A DNA stretch of 63,205 nucleotides from Ilumatobacter sp. (GCF_030065885.1 NZ_JASJCS010000018.1:1-63205), one strand, 5' to 3'; counted from the first letter of the stretch, positions 34,206 through 42,924 are shown. Numbers and translations are program-made. Notes: a model not told the origin generated them from the letters alone.

Positions 34206-34979
34206 ATGGACTCGACCGACGCTCGACCGCTCGATCGCGACAGCTCGCTCCCGCTCTGGGAGCAGCTCGAGCACGAGCTGCGTCGTCGCATGGAGGCCGG
34301 CGAGTTCCACGAGCGGTTCCCGACCGACCGTGAGCTGATCGAGACGTACGGCGTGAGCCGTCACACGGCCCGGCACGCCGTCGGCCGACTGGGCGCCGAC
34401 GGCATCGTGCGACGCTCGCGGGGCATCGGCACCTCGGTCGACCGGAGCACGTTCGAGCGCTCGCTCGGCTCGCTCTACAGCCTGTTCCAGGTGGTCGAGG
34501 AATCCGGCGTGCCGCAACACAGTGTCGTCCGCGCCCTCGAGATCACGACCGACGCCGAAGCCGCCGACCGTCTCGGCCTCGAGCCGGCCGACGAGCTGGT
34601 GCTCGTCGATCGCGTCCGCTACGCCGGCGACGAGCCACTCGCCGTGGACCGGGCATGGCTCCCTGCCTCGGTCGCCGCGCCGCTGCTCGACGCCGACTTC
34701 ACCCACACGTCGCTCTACAACCAGTTGGAGGCGGCGGTCGGACGGCGGCCCAACGAGGGTTGGGAACGGATCGTGCCGGCGATGCCGACCGACGAGGAAC
34801 GCGACTGCCTCGACCTCGACGACGGCGAGGCGGTGTTCTCGATCGAACGCCTCGGCACGTTCGGCGGTGAACCGGTCGAGTGGCGCATCACGACCATCCG
34901 GGGCGACCGCTTCACGTTCGTGGCCGACTGGACGGCGGGCCAGCGCAACGAGCTGCGCCTCCAGATGGTCTCCGGCTGA
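34206..34979 (+). CDS. GntR-family regulator, HutC subfamily (UTRA domain)
   Basis: A 257-residue repressor-type protein. The winged helix-turn-helix is at about residues 15-85 (FPTDRELIETYGVSRHTARHAVGRL, then RRSRGIGTSV), and the UTRA effector domain follows (PADELVLVDRVRYAGDEPLAVDRAWLP). It starts 7 bases after the molybdoenzyme stop and has its own weak box CAAACT (34192-34197). The palindromes at 31282 and 31343 are the likely targets. The ligand is unknown. It is not a good candidate for the TGTCCGTACA dyads, which differ in form. Confidence 0.9.
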   Translation: MDSTDARPLDRDSSLPLWEQLEHELRRRMEAGEFHERFPTDRELIETYGVSRHTARHAVGRLGADGIVRRSRGIGTSVDRSTFERSLGSLYSLFQVVEESGVPQHSVVRALEITTDAEAADRLGLEPADELVLVDRVRYAGDEPLAVDRAWLPASVAAPLLDADFTHTSLYNQLEAAVGRRPNEGWERIVPAMPTDEERDCLDLDDGEAVFSIERLGTFGGEPVEWRITTIRGDRFTFVADWTAGQRNELRLQMVSG

Positions 34980-34991
34980 CGGGCCCGAGCG

Positions 34992-35495
34992 ATGGCCGAG
35001 CTGCATCCCGAACTGGCCCACGTCGCACGGCTGCTGGGCACGTGGTCGGGCAGCGGGAGCGGCGAGTACCCGACGATCGAGCCGTTCGAGTACGTCGAGT
35101 CGATCACGTTCACCCACGTCGGCAAGCCGTTCCTCGCCTACACGCAGCGCACCCGCGCCGTCGGTGCCGGGGCCCTTCCCGGCCAGCCGATGCACGCCGA
35201 GTCGGGCTACTGGCGCTTCCCCGCGCCGGGCTGCGTCGAGGTCGTGCTGAGCCACCCGACCGGTATCACCGAGGTCGAGGAGGGCACGATCGAGCTGACG
35301 ATCGACGGCGCGATCGTGATCGAGCTCGCCACGACCGCGGTGTTGGGCACGTCGTCGGCGAAGTCGGTGACCGGCCTCGAACGGACCTTCCGCATCGAGG
35401 GCGACACCCTGCAGTACCGCGTCCGGATGGCCGCCGTCGGCCACCCGCTCCAGCATCACCTGGCGGCGCGGTTGCGGCGCGACCTCGCTGAATGA
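34992..35495 (+). CDS. Nitrobindin-like (THAP4/DUF1794) haem-binding beta-barrel protein
   Basis: A 167-residue lipocalin-like barrel. The family signature runs [16 protein letters not shown], then [20 protein letters not shown]; the C-terminal [11 protein letters not shown] contains the candidate haem-iron histidine. Nitrobindins bind ferric haem and react with nitric oxide or peroxynitrite. It follows the GntR gene by 12 bases and could share its transcript. Confidence 0.82.
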   Translation: MAELHPELAHVARLLGTWSGSGSGEYPTIEPFEYVESITFTHVGKPFLAYTQRTRAVGAGALPGQPMHAESGYWRFPAPGCVEVVLSHPTGITEVEEGTIELTIDGAIVIELATTAVLGTSSAKSVTGLERTFRIEGDTLQYRVRMAAVGHPLQHHLAARLRRDLAE

Positions 35496-35552
35496 TCGGG
35501 CTGCGCGCGGGCTCGGGCTAGCACCCCTCGCCTGCCGGAGCTCGGCTGCGAA

Positions 35553-35573
35553 CCAGTTCTCGCAGAGAACTGG
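35553..35573. terminator. Hairpin CCAGTTCTC-GCA-GAGAACTGG
   Basis: A perfect 9-bp stem with a 3-nt loop, 57 bases after the stop of the nitrobindin gene. No T-run. A further palindrome, CGAACCGGTTCG, lies at 35599-35610. The interval 35496-35768 holds no gene I can support. Confidence 0.5.
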
Positions 35574-35640
35574 CGCGCTCCTCGCCTCCCTGCCTCGACG
35601 AACCGGTTCGACCGGCGAGAGATGACTGGCTTCGCCTGGC

Positions 35641-35702
35641 CGAGCTCGCATCTCCGCTCCGCTTCGACCCTCGCCCACCTCCATCATGCGACGCGCTCGG
35701 CC
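35641..35702 (+). repeat. Dispersed intergenic repeat, copy 3
   Basis: Begins CGAGCTCGCATCTCCGCTCC and ends GCGACGCGCTCGGCC. It is the closest match to copy 2 (24186-24247, minus). It lies 3' of the nitrobindin gene in the same orientation. Confidence 0.65.
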
Positions 35703-35756
35703 AGGCCGCGCACGGGCTCGGGCGATGCCGACTGAACGTCGGTCGACCTCGGTTCG

Positions 35757-35762
35757 TACGCT
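35757..35762 (+). promoter_or_regulatory. -10 box TACGCT, leaderless start at 35769
   Basis: TACGCT, 6 nt, ATG 35769. Confidence 0.6.
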
Positions 35763-35768
35763 GGGCGC

Positions 35769-36953
35769 ATGAGCGAGAACTCGGTGGTCATCGTCGATGC
35801 CGTCCGGACGCCGATCGGGCGTCGGGGCGGCGGGCTCTCATCGCTGCACCCGGCCGAGGTGCTCTCCCGCGTCCAGTCGTCGCTGATCGAGCGATCGGGC
35901 ATCGACCCGGCCGAGGTCGACCAGGTGGTCGGCGGGTGCGTCAGCCAGGTCGGGGAGCAGAGCTTCAACGTCACCCGCACCGCCTGGCTCGCTGCCGGGC
36001 TGCCGCTGGAGACCGCAGCGACGACGATCGACACGCAGTGCGGGTCGAGTCAGCAGGCGACCAACCTGGCGACGTCGCTGATCGGATCGGGCGTCGTCGA
36101 CGTGGCGGTCGCGTGCGGCGTCGAGCTGATGAGCCGGATCCCGATCGGGGCGAACTCGTCGAAGAAGCTCGGCCTCGGCGTGCCGATCCCGAAGTCGTAC
36201 TTCGCGCAGTACGAGATGACGTCGCAGTTCGAGGGCGCCGAACGGATCGCCGAGAAGTGGGGCATCACCCGCGACGACACCGACCGCTTCGGGCTCGCCT
36301 CGCAAGAGCGCGCTGCGCGCGCGTGGGCAGAGGGTCGCTTCGACGGCCAGTGGATCCCGATCGAGGCCCCCGATCTCGGCGAGGACGGCGAACTGCTCGA
36401 CTCGGCGCACGTCGTCGAGCGCGACGAGGGGCTGCGCGAGACGTCGCTCGAGAAGCTGGCCTCGCTGAAGCCGGTGGCTCGCGACGACGGCGTGCACACC
36501 GCCGGCAACTCGTCGCAGATCTCCGACGGTGCGGCAGCGCTGCTGATGATGACCGAGGCGAAGGCGGCGGCGCTCGGGCTGACGCCCCGGGCGAGAGTCG
36601 TCGACACGTGCCTCGTCGGCGTCGACCCGGTGCTGATGCTGACGGGCCCGATCGATGCGACCGCACGCCTGCTCGACCGCAACTCGATGACGATCGACGA
36701 CATCGACCTGTTCGAGATCAACGAGGCGTTCGCCTCGGTCGTGCTGGCATGGGCCAAGGAGACCGGCGCCGACCTCGACAGGACGAACCCGAACGGCGGC
36801 GCGATCGCCCTCGGCCACCCGCTCGGTGCAACCGGAGCCTTCCTGATGACGAAGTCGCTCCACGAGCTCGAGCGCACCGAGGGTCGCTACGGGCTGGTCT
36901 CGATGTGCTGCGGCGGCGGGCTCGGCACCGGCACGATCATCGAGCGGATGTAG
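35769..36953 (+). CDS. Thiolase (acetyl-CoA C-acyltransferase)
   Basis: A 394-residue thiolase. The acyl-accepting cysteine is C91 in DTQCGSSQQA, then NEAFASVV, GHPLGATGAF, and the second cysteine in SMCCGGGLGTG. It cleaves 3-ketoacyl-CoA in beta-oxidation or condenses acetyl-CoA. Members with this look are common in actinobacterial fatty-acid and steroid catabolism. A single gene with its own leaderless promoter. Confidence 0.92.
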   Translation: MSENSVVIVDAVRTPIGRRGGGLSSLHPAEVLSRVQSSLIERSGIDPAEVDQVVGGCVSQVGEQSFNVTRTAWLAAGLPLETAATTIDTQCGSSQQATNLATSLIGSGVVDVAVACGVELMSRIPIGANSSKKLGLGVPIPKSYFAQYEMTSQFEGAERIAEKWGITRDDTDRFGLASQERAARAWAEGRFDGQWIPIEAPDLGEDGELLDSAHVVERDEGLRETSLEKLASLKPVARDDGVHTAGNSSQISDGAAALLMMTEAKAAALGLTPRARVVDTCLVGVDPVLMLTGPIDATARLLDRNSMTIDDIDLFEINEAFASVVLAWAKETGADLDRTNPNGGAIALGHPLGATGAFLMTKSLHELERTEGRYGLVSMCCGGGLGTGTIIERM

Positions 36954-36987
36954 TCGTCCGGGAGCCCATCGCAGCACCGCCGCGACG

Positions 36988-37782
36988 TCAGGGCATGCGC
37001 CGCGCGAGGTGGAGCGCTGCGCCCCAGTGCCGACGTAGCCGGCGATCCGGTCGCCGGTCCAGGCGCTGCCTGATCTCGCCGTAGAGACGATCCCGCTTCC
37101 ACCGGTCCATCGAGATGTGCCCCGAGAACGTCTCCAACAGTGCGATGTAGCCGTCGGCGTCGTAGCTGATCGCCCAGTCGAAGTGACGCACGTGCACCTG
37201 GTTGAAGAGTCCGCTCGCGACGATCTCGTCGGTGTGGTCGGCGAGCTCACCGGGCCGGGGGAAGGTGTGGTCGGCCGGGAGCGACTCGCCGATCTCGTCG
37301 TACACGGGTTGGATGTCGGCGAAGAAGGTGTCGCCGTCGTCGGGAACGACATGGAGCGCTGACCAGAACGCCAACGTGCCGAGCGGTCGGAGGTGGCGGT
37401 GCGCCCGCACGTACTTGGTGGCCGGGTCGAGCCAGTGCCACGCGGTGGCAGCGACGACCCGGTCGAACATCCCCCATCGAGATGGCTCCCAGTCGTCGAA
37501 CGAACCGTGCACGATCGACACGCCGCCGAGACCGGCGGTGTTCGCACGAGCGCGCGCCGAGAGCCGCTCTCCGATCTCGATGGCCGTCACCCGGTGGCCC
37601 CGCTCCGCGAGCGGGATCGTCGCGATGCCCGTCCCCGGCCCGATCTCGAGGACCTCCGCTGCCGATGCCGCGCCCGCGTACTCGTCGAGTGCGTCGAAGA
37701 GCTCGACCGGATACCTGGGTCGCGCGCCATGGTACGCCGCAGCCGAGCTGTCGAACGTCGCCCTGAGGTCGTCGCGGCGCAT
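36988..37782 (-). CDS. SAM-dependent methyltransferase
   Basis: A 264-residue class I methyltransferase. Motif I is EVLEIGPGTGIATIPLAERG, followed by VTAIEIGERLSARARAN and the FDRVVAATAWHWLDP loop. The N-terminal AAAYHGARPRYP is typical of the UbiE/YcgJ-like group. Substrate unknown. I start at ATG 37782 behind TACCGT (6 nt), 35 codons into the longest frame. Confidence 0.87.
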   Translation of the reverse strand: MRRDDLRATFDSSAAAYHGARPRYPVELFDALDEYAGAASAAEVLEIGPGTGIATIPLAERGHRVTAIEIGERLSARARANTAGLGGVSIVHGSFDDWEPSRWGMFDRVVAATAWHWLDPATKYVRAHRHLRPLGTLAFWSALHVVPDDGDTFFADIQPVYDEIGESLPADHTFPRPGELADHTDEIVASGLFNQVHVRHFDWAISYDADGYIALLETFSGHISMDRWKRDRLYGEIRQRLDRRPDRRLRRHWGAALHLARRMP

Positions 37783-37788
37783 CGGTAC

Positions 37789-37794
37789 ACGGTA
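37789..37794 (-). promoter_or_regulatory. -10 box TACCGT, leaderless start at 37782
   Basis: On the minus strand TACCGT, 6 nt, ATG 37782. Confidence 0.55.
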
Positions 37795-37922
37795 GACGGC
37801 GCCCGCGTTGGTGACCGAGGGTGGTCGGCCGGATCGGCTCCGCGGCATCTGATCCGATCTTTGGTCAGCTCGTCGAAGATTTGACACCCGCCGACTTTCG
37901 GAGGTCCCGTGGGGCCGCGATC

Positions 37923-38519
37923 GTGAGCGGCATGGCGGACATCATCGAGCGACGCGGGGCCCAACCAGACGCTGCTGAGACAGCGCCACATGCGCCACCG
38001 GGCGGGTTGTTGGCGGCCGAACCGCCGCGGCTCCCGCTCGCGGTGCCGGGCGCGCCGCACACGGCCGACAACGCGAACACCACCTTGATCGCGACCGAGG
38101 TCGCGATCGAGAGCGCCGACCGGCAACCGACCCACCGGCAGCTGCTCCGCCCGTTCTGGTTCGTCGGCGCGCTGATGATGATGCTCGACGGGCTCACCAC
38201 CTACATCGCGCTGACGTTCTTCGCCGACAACGGCGCCCGCGAGGGCAACCCGCTCGCCGTCTGGGCGATGGAGCACATCGGGGTCGCGGCGACGTGCGTC
38301 CTGAAGGTGCTGATCGGCGTCGCGATGATGTGGCGGCTCGCAGCGGCCGCCGACCGCGGGCACAAGTTCGCGTTGCTGAACCGCAGCCTCCTGCTCCGCA
38401 AGCGGCCGCTCTGGAAGGTCCGCCGCGACGCGGCGTGGGCGTTGGCGTTCAGCCTGGTGCTGATGGGCGTCGTCGTCGGCAACAACCTCCGGGCGATCAT
38501 CAACCTGTCGGCGGCGTGA
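37923..38519 (+). CDS. DUF5658-like membrane protein
   Basis: A protein of about 198 residues with a disordered N-terminal part and three or four membrane segments (FWFVGALMMMLDGLTTYIAL, AATCVLKVLIGVAMMW and WALAFSLVLMGVVVGNNL). DGLTTYIAL and the EGNP motif are typical of small DUF5658-type proteins of unknown function. The start is uncertain: GTG 37923, ATG 37932, or GTG 37821, which would add 34 residues. Confidence 0.6.
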   Translation: MSGMADIIERRGAQPDAAETAPHAPPGGLLAAEPPRLPLAVPGAPHTADNANTTLIATEVAIESADRQPTHRQLLRPFWFVGALMMMLDGLTTYIALTFFADNGAREGNPLAVWAMEHIGVAATCVLKVLIGVAMMWRLAAAADRGHKFALLNRSLLLRKRPLWKVRRDAAWALAFSLVLMGVVVGNNLRAIINLSAA

Positions 38520-38589
38520 TCGCCCCGGCCCCGCGGTAGCGGCTGCGCACACCCGGTCGGCGCCTGCGTCGGCCCGGACGCTCCCGAAC

Positions 38590-38595
38590 TACCAT
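38590..38595 (+). promoter_or_regulatory. -10 box TACCAT, leaderless start at 38602
   Basis: TACCAT, 6 nt, ATG 38602. Confidence 0.6.
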
Positions 38596-38601
38596 CGACC
38601 C

Positions 38602-41600
38602 ATGCGGGGTCCTCTCCTTCTCGTCGGTTCCGTCGCGCTCGTGGCGCCCCTGGTGGCTGCTCCTGCCTCCCCAGCGGCCGCTGCGACGCCGGCGATCGTC
38701 ATCAACGAGCTGCACTACCACCCCGAGGACGACGACCCTGCGGCCGAGTTCATCGAGCTGTTCAACACCACCGGCGCCGCCGTCGACCTGAGCGGTTGGT
38801 GCATCGACGGCATCTCGTACTGCTTCCCCGCCGGGACGACGATCCTCGCCAACGGCTTCATCGTCCGCAGCGGTGACCAGTACTCGGGGCGGCTGTCGAA
38901 CGGTGGCGAGGACATCACGCTGCTCGACGCGTCGAACGCCGTCGTCGACTTCGTCGAGTACGACGACAAGGAGGAGTGGCCCGGGCTCGCGGACGGCGAA
39001 GGGCCGTCGCTGCAACGACGGGATCCGGCGTCCGACAGCAAGTCGCCCGGCAACTGGGTGTCCGGCCCCCCGACGCCGGGTGCACCGAACGCCGGCCGGG
39101 CGCCCGGGCTGTTGCCCGTCTTCGCCGACGTCGAACACACCGAGCTCCCCGGTGCCGGTCAGCCGATCACCGTCACGGCCGAGCTCGAGGGCGCCACGAG
39201 CGCCACCCTCATCTACCGAGTGGGCTTCGGGGTCGAGTCGAGCATCGCCATGACCGTCGCCGGCGGGGAGGCGTCGGCGACGATCCCCGGGCAGCCGGCG
39301 GGTTCGCTCGTGAGGTACCGGCTCAGCGCGACGACCGGCGGCCGGACCGGCACCTGGCCGCGCCAGGGCGACGGCTCGAACTATCGCGGCACGACCGTCG
39401 CCCGCACCGTCGCCACCGAGCTGCCGGTCTTCGAGATCTTCATGCCCGATGCGGACTACCAGACGATGTTCAACGATCTCACTCTGCGCGGCGACAACGG
39501 GTATCCGATGGTCTTCGCCTACGAAGGCCAGGTGTTCGACAACGCTCGTATCCGCGTCAAGGGCCAGAGCTCGCGCACGTTTCCCAAGAAGAAGTTCAAG
39601 ATCATCCTGCCGCAGGGCTACGACCTCGAGGACGACGATCTGCTCGAGGACGACGTCGACGAGTGGGGAATGCACTCGGGCTGGGTCGACAAGTCGTTCC
39701 TCCGTGAGACGCTGGCGTCGGAGTTCATGACCGCGGCGAACGCACGCGGCGCGCAGCAGGCGTTCCCGGTGCGCTTCGAGCGCAACGGTTCCCTGCTCGG
39801 CCTCTACACCTACGTCGAGCAGCCCGACGGCACCTACCGCGACCGCTACGACTTCGACGACTCCGAGGTGTACGAGGTCGGGCCCGACAACCTGTGGGGT
39901 CTGCTGTCGCCCCGCGACCCCGGCCGCTCGCAAGAGAGCTTGCGGGCGCGGTACGACAAGGAGACCTTCGAGTACCTCGGCGACGACCGGCTCCGCGAGT
40001 TCATCGCCACGGTCAACGCATTGCGCGGCGTCAACGAGCGGAACTGGATCTACGACAACGTCGACGTGCCGTCGGTGGTCAACATCCTCGCCGCCAGCAT
40101 GGTCATCCAGAACCAGGACTGGGGCGTGAAGAACTATCGCTTGATCTTCAACGAGTACGGGCGTGTCGGCATCGCACAGAACGACTACGACTTCACCTAC
40201 GGCCGGCGCTGGTCGATCCCGCTCGGGGCGTTCGACAGCCGCGTGTACGTCGGTGGTGCGTTCGAGCATCCGGGGGGCCCGTTCTTCGAGACGTTCTTCT
40301 TCGACCCCGAACTCGCCGACATGGTGAAGCGCCGCGTACGAACGCTCACCGAGGAGCTGCTCGAACCCGACGCTGTCACCGAGCGCGTCCTCGAGCTCGC
40401 GGCCCAGGTGCGGCCCGAGGCCGTCGCCGATCGCGCCATCTGGGGCACGTACGGGGCGGCCGCCGACCCGACCGACGAGGCAACCCGCATCATCGAGTCG
40501 TTCGTCCGGCCGCAACATGCGAGGTTGCTGGGCACGCTCGCCTCGCAGGGTCGCGTGGCACGCACGTCGCAGCCGGCGGTCCCCGGCGTGTCGGTCGAGA
40601 ACGTCCGCTACGACGACCCCGAGCACGTCATCGTCCGCAACACCTCGGGTGACTCCGTCGACATCAGCTCGTTCGAGATCCCCGCACTCGACTTCGTGGT
40701 GCCCGGAGGCACCGTGCTGCTCCCCGGCCGCGCCGCGGTCTTCGTGCACGAAGACGTCGAGACGCTCCGCAACCGGTACGGCGGGCTGCTGGTCGCCGGT
40801 GTCTTCGAGGAGTCGGTGCGCGATGCCACCGACGGCATCACGCTCGTCAACCGCACGGGTGCGGTCGTCGACGAGTACGACCTGCTGCCACCGCGGACGA
40901 GCACACCGATCGCGGGTGAGGCCGACCGGTCGGCGCTCGTGTCGCTGGTGGCGACCGAGACCGCAGGACCGGGGTTCCTCCAGCTCCACGACTGCGACAT
41001 CGCGCCGGGCGCGACGTCCAACCTGAACGTCGACGGGCCCGGGCAGACCCGCTCGGCGCTGGCGCTGGCCGACTTCGACGACACCGGCACGACGTGCGTC
41101 TTCAACCTGCCGGCGACCCACGCAGTCGCCGACGTCCAGGGATACCTCGCGCCCGGAGCGATCGACGACGTGCCCGACCAGCGGCTGCTCGACACCAGGA
41201 ACAGCACGAAGCCGGGCGACCGCGCCGTCACGAGGATCACCGGTGGGCGGCCCGACTCGACCGCCATCGTCAGCCTGGTCGCGACCCAGACCACCGCGCC
41301 CGGCTTCCTCTCGATCGTGCCGTGCGACGCCACACAGCCGGCGACCTCCAACCTGAACTGGGCCACCGGCGTGATCACCGTCGCGAGCCTGTCGTTCGTG
41401 CGGTTCGACGCCGCCGGCGAAGCGTGCGTCTTCAACCTCACGAGCGCGCACGTCGTCGCCGACGTCCAGGGCTACGTCGACGACACCGCCTTCGACGACA
41501 TCGCCGACCAGCGCATCCTCGACACGCGCGACACCGGACTGCCGGGCGCTCGCTCGAAGACGATCCTGGCCGGGCGACCCGACGCCACGGCGATCGTGTC

Positions 41601-41865
41601 GCTCGTCGCCGTCACGCCGTCCGGCCCGGGCTTCCTGCAGGTGCTCCCGTGTGGCGCCACACCGGGCACGACCTCGAACGTCAACTACGACCGGCCGGGC
41701 ACGCTGGTCAACGGCCTGACGACGGTGGAGTTCGACGGCAACGGCCAGGCGTGCGTCTTCACGCTGGCGCCGAGCCACATCGTCGCCGACGTCCAGGGCT
41801 ACTTCGAGGACGGCGCGTTCGACGACATCGCCGACCAGCGGATCCTCGACACCCGCGTCAGCTGA
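38602..41865 (+). CDS. Secreted CotH-kinase/lamin-tail protein with ILDTR-type repeats
   Basis: A 1087-residue exported protein. Signal peptide (LLLVGSVALVAPLVAAPASP), then a lamin-tail domain (about 33-150; IVINELHYHPEDDDPAAEF), a linker Ig-like part, a CotH-type spore-coat kinase domain (about 280-650; RIRVKGQSSRTFPKKKFKI, NQDWGVKNYRLIF, then QNDYDFTYG), a second lamin-tail-like domain (about 660-765), and three modules with VADVQGY(L/V/F) strands separated by RLLDTR or RILDTR. It ends right after a fourth RILDTR, so the modules may be bounded by this strand. Its job is probably at the cell surface; a kinase activity is not shown. Confidence 0.83.
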   Translation: MRGPLLLVGSVALVAPLVAAPASPAAAATPAIVINELHYHPEDDDPAAEFIELFNTTGAAVDLSGWCIDGISYCFPAGTTILANGFIVRSGDQYSGRLSNGGEDITLLDASNAVVDFVEYDDKEEWPGLADGEGPSLQRRDPASDSKSPGNWVSGPPTPGAPNAGRAPGLLPVFADVEHTELPGAGQPITVTAELEGATSATLIYRVGFGVESSIAMTVAGGEASATIPGQPAGSLVRYRLSATTGGRTGTWPRQGDGSNYRGTTVARTVATELPVFEIFMPDADYQTMFNDLTLRGDNGYPMVFAYEGQVFDNARIRVKGQSSRTFPKKKFKIILPQGYDLEDDDLLEDDVDEWGMHSGWVDKSFLRETLASEFMTAANARGAQQAFPVRFERNGSLLGLYTYVEQPDGTYRDRYDFDDSEVYEVGPDNLWGLLSPRDPGRSQESLRARYDKETFEYLGDDRLREFIATVNALRGVNERNWIYDNVDVPSVVNILAASMVIQNQDWGVKNYRLIFNEYGRVGIAQNDYDFTYGRRWSIPLGAFDSRVYVGGAFEHPGGPFFETFFFDPELADMVKRRVRTLTEELLEPDAVTERVLELAAQVRPEAVADRAIWGTYGAAADPTDEATRIIESFVRPQHARLLGTLASQGRVARTSQPAVPGVSVENVRYDDPEHVIVRNTSGDSVDISSFEIPALDFVVPGGTVLLPGRAAVFVHEDVETLRNRYGGLLVAGVFEESVRDATDGITLVNRTGAVVDEYDLLPPRTSTPIAGEADRSALVSLVATETAGPGFLQLHDCDIAPGATSNLNVDGPGQTRSALALADFDDTGTTCVFNLPATHAVADVQGYLAPGAIDDVPDQRLLDTRNSTKPGDRAVTRITGGRPDSTAIVSLVATQTTAPGFLSIVPCDATQPATSNLNWATGVITVASLSFVRFDAAGEACVFNLTSAHVVADVQGYVDDTAFDDIADQRILDTRDTGLPGARSKTILAGRPDATAIVSLVAVTPSGPGFLQVLPCGATPGTTSNVNYDRPGTLVNGLTTVEFDGNGQACVFTLAPSHIVADVQGYFEDGAFDDIADQRILDTRVS

Positions 41866-41985
41866 AACGACGTGGCTCCGGCTCCGGCAACCGAGACGCA
41901 CGGGGCAGTGCAACGCCGGCCTCGAGGACGAGGTCGCCGCGAGGCGCCCTGACCGGCTCGCGACGCACAGTCCACGAGGAGTGGG

Positions 41986-42009
41986 ACACCCCCTCGTCAA
42001 GTTGGGGGC
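41986..42009 (+). promoter_or_regulatory. Shared upstream element, copy 1
   Basis: ACACCCCCTCGTCA, 3 variable bases, TGGGGGC, directly before ATG 42010. An identical arrangement precedes ATG 51511. CCCCC and GGGGG form an inverted repeat with a 10-base centre. A promoter or operator is likely; no Shine-Dalgarno can fit. Confidence 0.6.
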
Positions 42010-42354
42010 ATGTTCCACGAGTTCGCTCAACGTGTGGCGGGGGCGTGCGACGACGGGCTCGATGCCCGCCTGCGGCGGGTCGAGCAGCAGCAGCGTGATC
42101 TCGCGGCGGAAGAAGCGCCGCTGTTGCACGAGATCGACCGGCGCACGATGCACCGGTCCGACGGGCATGCGTCCATGTCGGACGAGCTGCGGGCCGAGCC
42201 CGGCTGGTCCGACGGCGAGTGCCGGCATCGGATGCGCAGCAGCGGTGACTCGCCGACATCGGCGAACTCGCTCAAGCAACAGGGTGACACGGTGCACCGC
42301 GACGCGCTGGGGCACTGGCACACGTACCGCGCCGACGGCAGCGAGATCTGCTGA
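42010..42354 (+). pseudogene. Internally deleted DUF222/HNH (13E12-type) remnant
   Basis: A 114-residue frame. Residues about 19-78 (LRRVEQQQRDLAAEEAPLLH, HRSDGHASMSDELRAEPGWS) resemble the N-terminal DUF222 region of actinobacterial 13E12/HNH proteins. The end, GHWHTYRADGSEI, resembles the short tail that follows their HNH domain. The central part and the HNH motif are missing. It could be a decayed copy or a small protein kept in its own right. The shared upstream element suggests it is still transcribed. Confidence 0.55.
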
Positions 42355-42362
42355 GTCGCGGG

Positions 42363-42368
42363 TAGAAC
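42363..42368 (+). promoter_or_regulatory. -10 box TAGAAC, start at 42376
   Basis: TAGAAC, 7 nt, GTG 42376. Confidence 0.4.
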
Positions 42369-42375
42369 GTCCTCC

Positions 42376-42924
42376 GTGCCACGTCGCGCCACACCCGTGT
42401 TCCTCGCCTTCGCCGCGGCGACGGTCGCCGCATGCGGCGACGACTCGCCGTTCGTCGCGCCCCCTCCCACCACGGCCGTGCCGGCACCGATGGAGGCCAA
42501 CGCCACCGTCGAGTTCGTGATCGACGGCGACACGATCGACGTGCTGATCGACGGACGGGAGGAGCGGGTGCGCCTCACCGGCATCGACACGCCCGAGGTC
42601 GCACGCGACGCCAGCGAGACCCGGCCGGGCACGCCAGGAGAGTGCTTCGGTAACGAGGCGACGGCGTTCACGACCGCACTGCTGCCCGTCGGCACACCGA
42701 TCCGCCTCGAGCGCGACGTCGTCAGCCGCGACGACTACGGGCGCATGCTCGGCTACGTCTACCGCGCCGGCGACGGCATCTTCGTGAACTACGAGATCGT
42801 CCGGCAGGGATACGCCCAGCCGCTCACGATCCCGCCGAACGTGACGTACTCCGACCTGATGGTCCACGCCGCCCGCCAGGCCGAGGCCGACGACGTCGGC
42901 CTGTGGTCCGCGTGCGACGGCTGA
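42376..42924 (+). CDS. Thermonuclease-family (SNase-like) lipoprotein
   Basis: A 182-residue exported nuclease. Signal with lipobox VAAC (ATVAACGDD), then an SNase domain: FVIDGDTIDVLIDGREERVRL, GIDTPEV, and RDDYGRMLGYVY. The arginine and glutamate/aspartate residues of staphylococcal nuclease are represented. It would degrade extracellular DNA or RNA at the cell surface. GTG start. Confidence 0.85.
   Translation: MPRRATPVFLAFAAATVAACGDDSPFVAPPPTTAVPAPMEANATVEFVIDGDTIDVLIDGREERVRLTGIDTPEVARDASETRPGTPGECFGNEATAFTTALLPVGTPIRLERDVVSRDDYGRMLGYVYRAGDGIFVNYEIVRQGYAQPLTIPPNVTYSDLMVHAARQAEADDVGLWSACDG

Noticed and set aside
34206-34979. GntR protein as the regulator of the TGTCCGTACA sites
   Set aside because: Those dyads lack the GTnTAnAC-like symmetry of HutC-type operators, and a better-matching palindrome pair lies next to the gene.
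30945-35687. A 1580-codon open frame on the minus strand
   Set aside because: It is antisense to the molybdoenzyme and its neighbours, has low-complexity Arg/Val/Glu/Asp-rich composition, and shows no domain. Long shadow frames are expected at this GC content.
38500-42867. A 1455-codon open frame on the minus strand
   Set aside because: Antisense to the CotH-type protein, whose signal peptide, domains and promoter box are clear. The minus frame has shadow-type composition.
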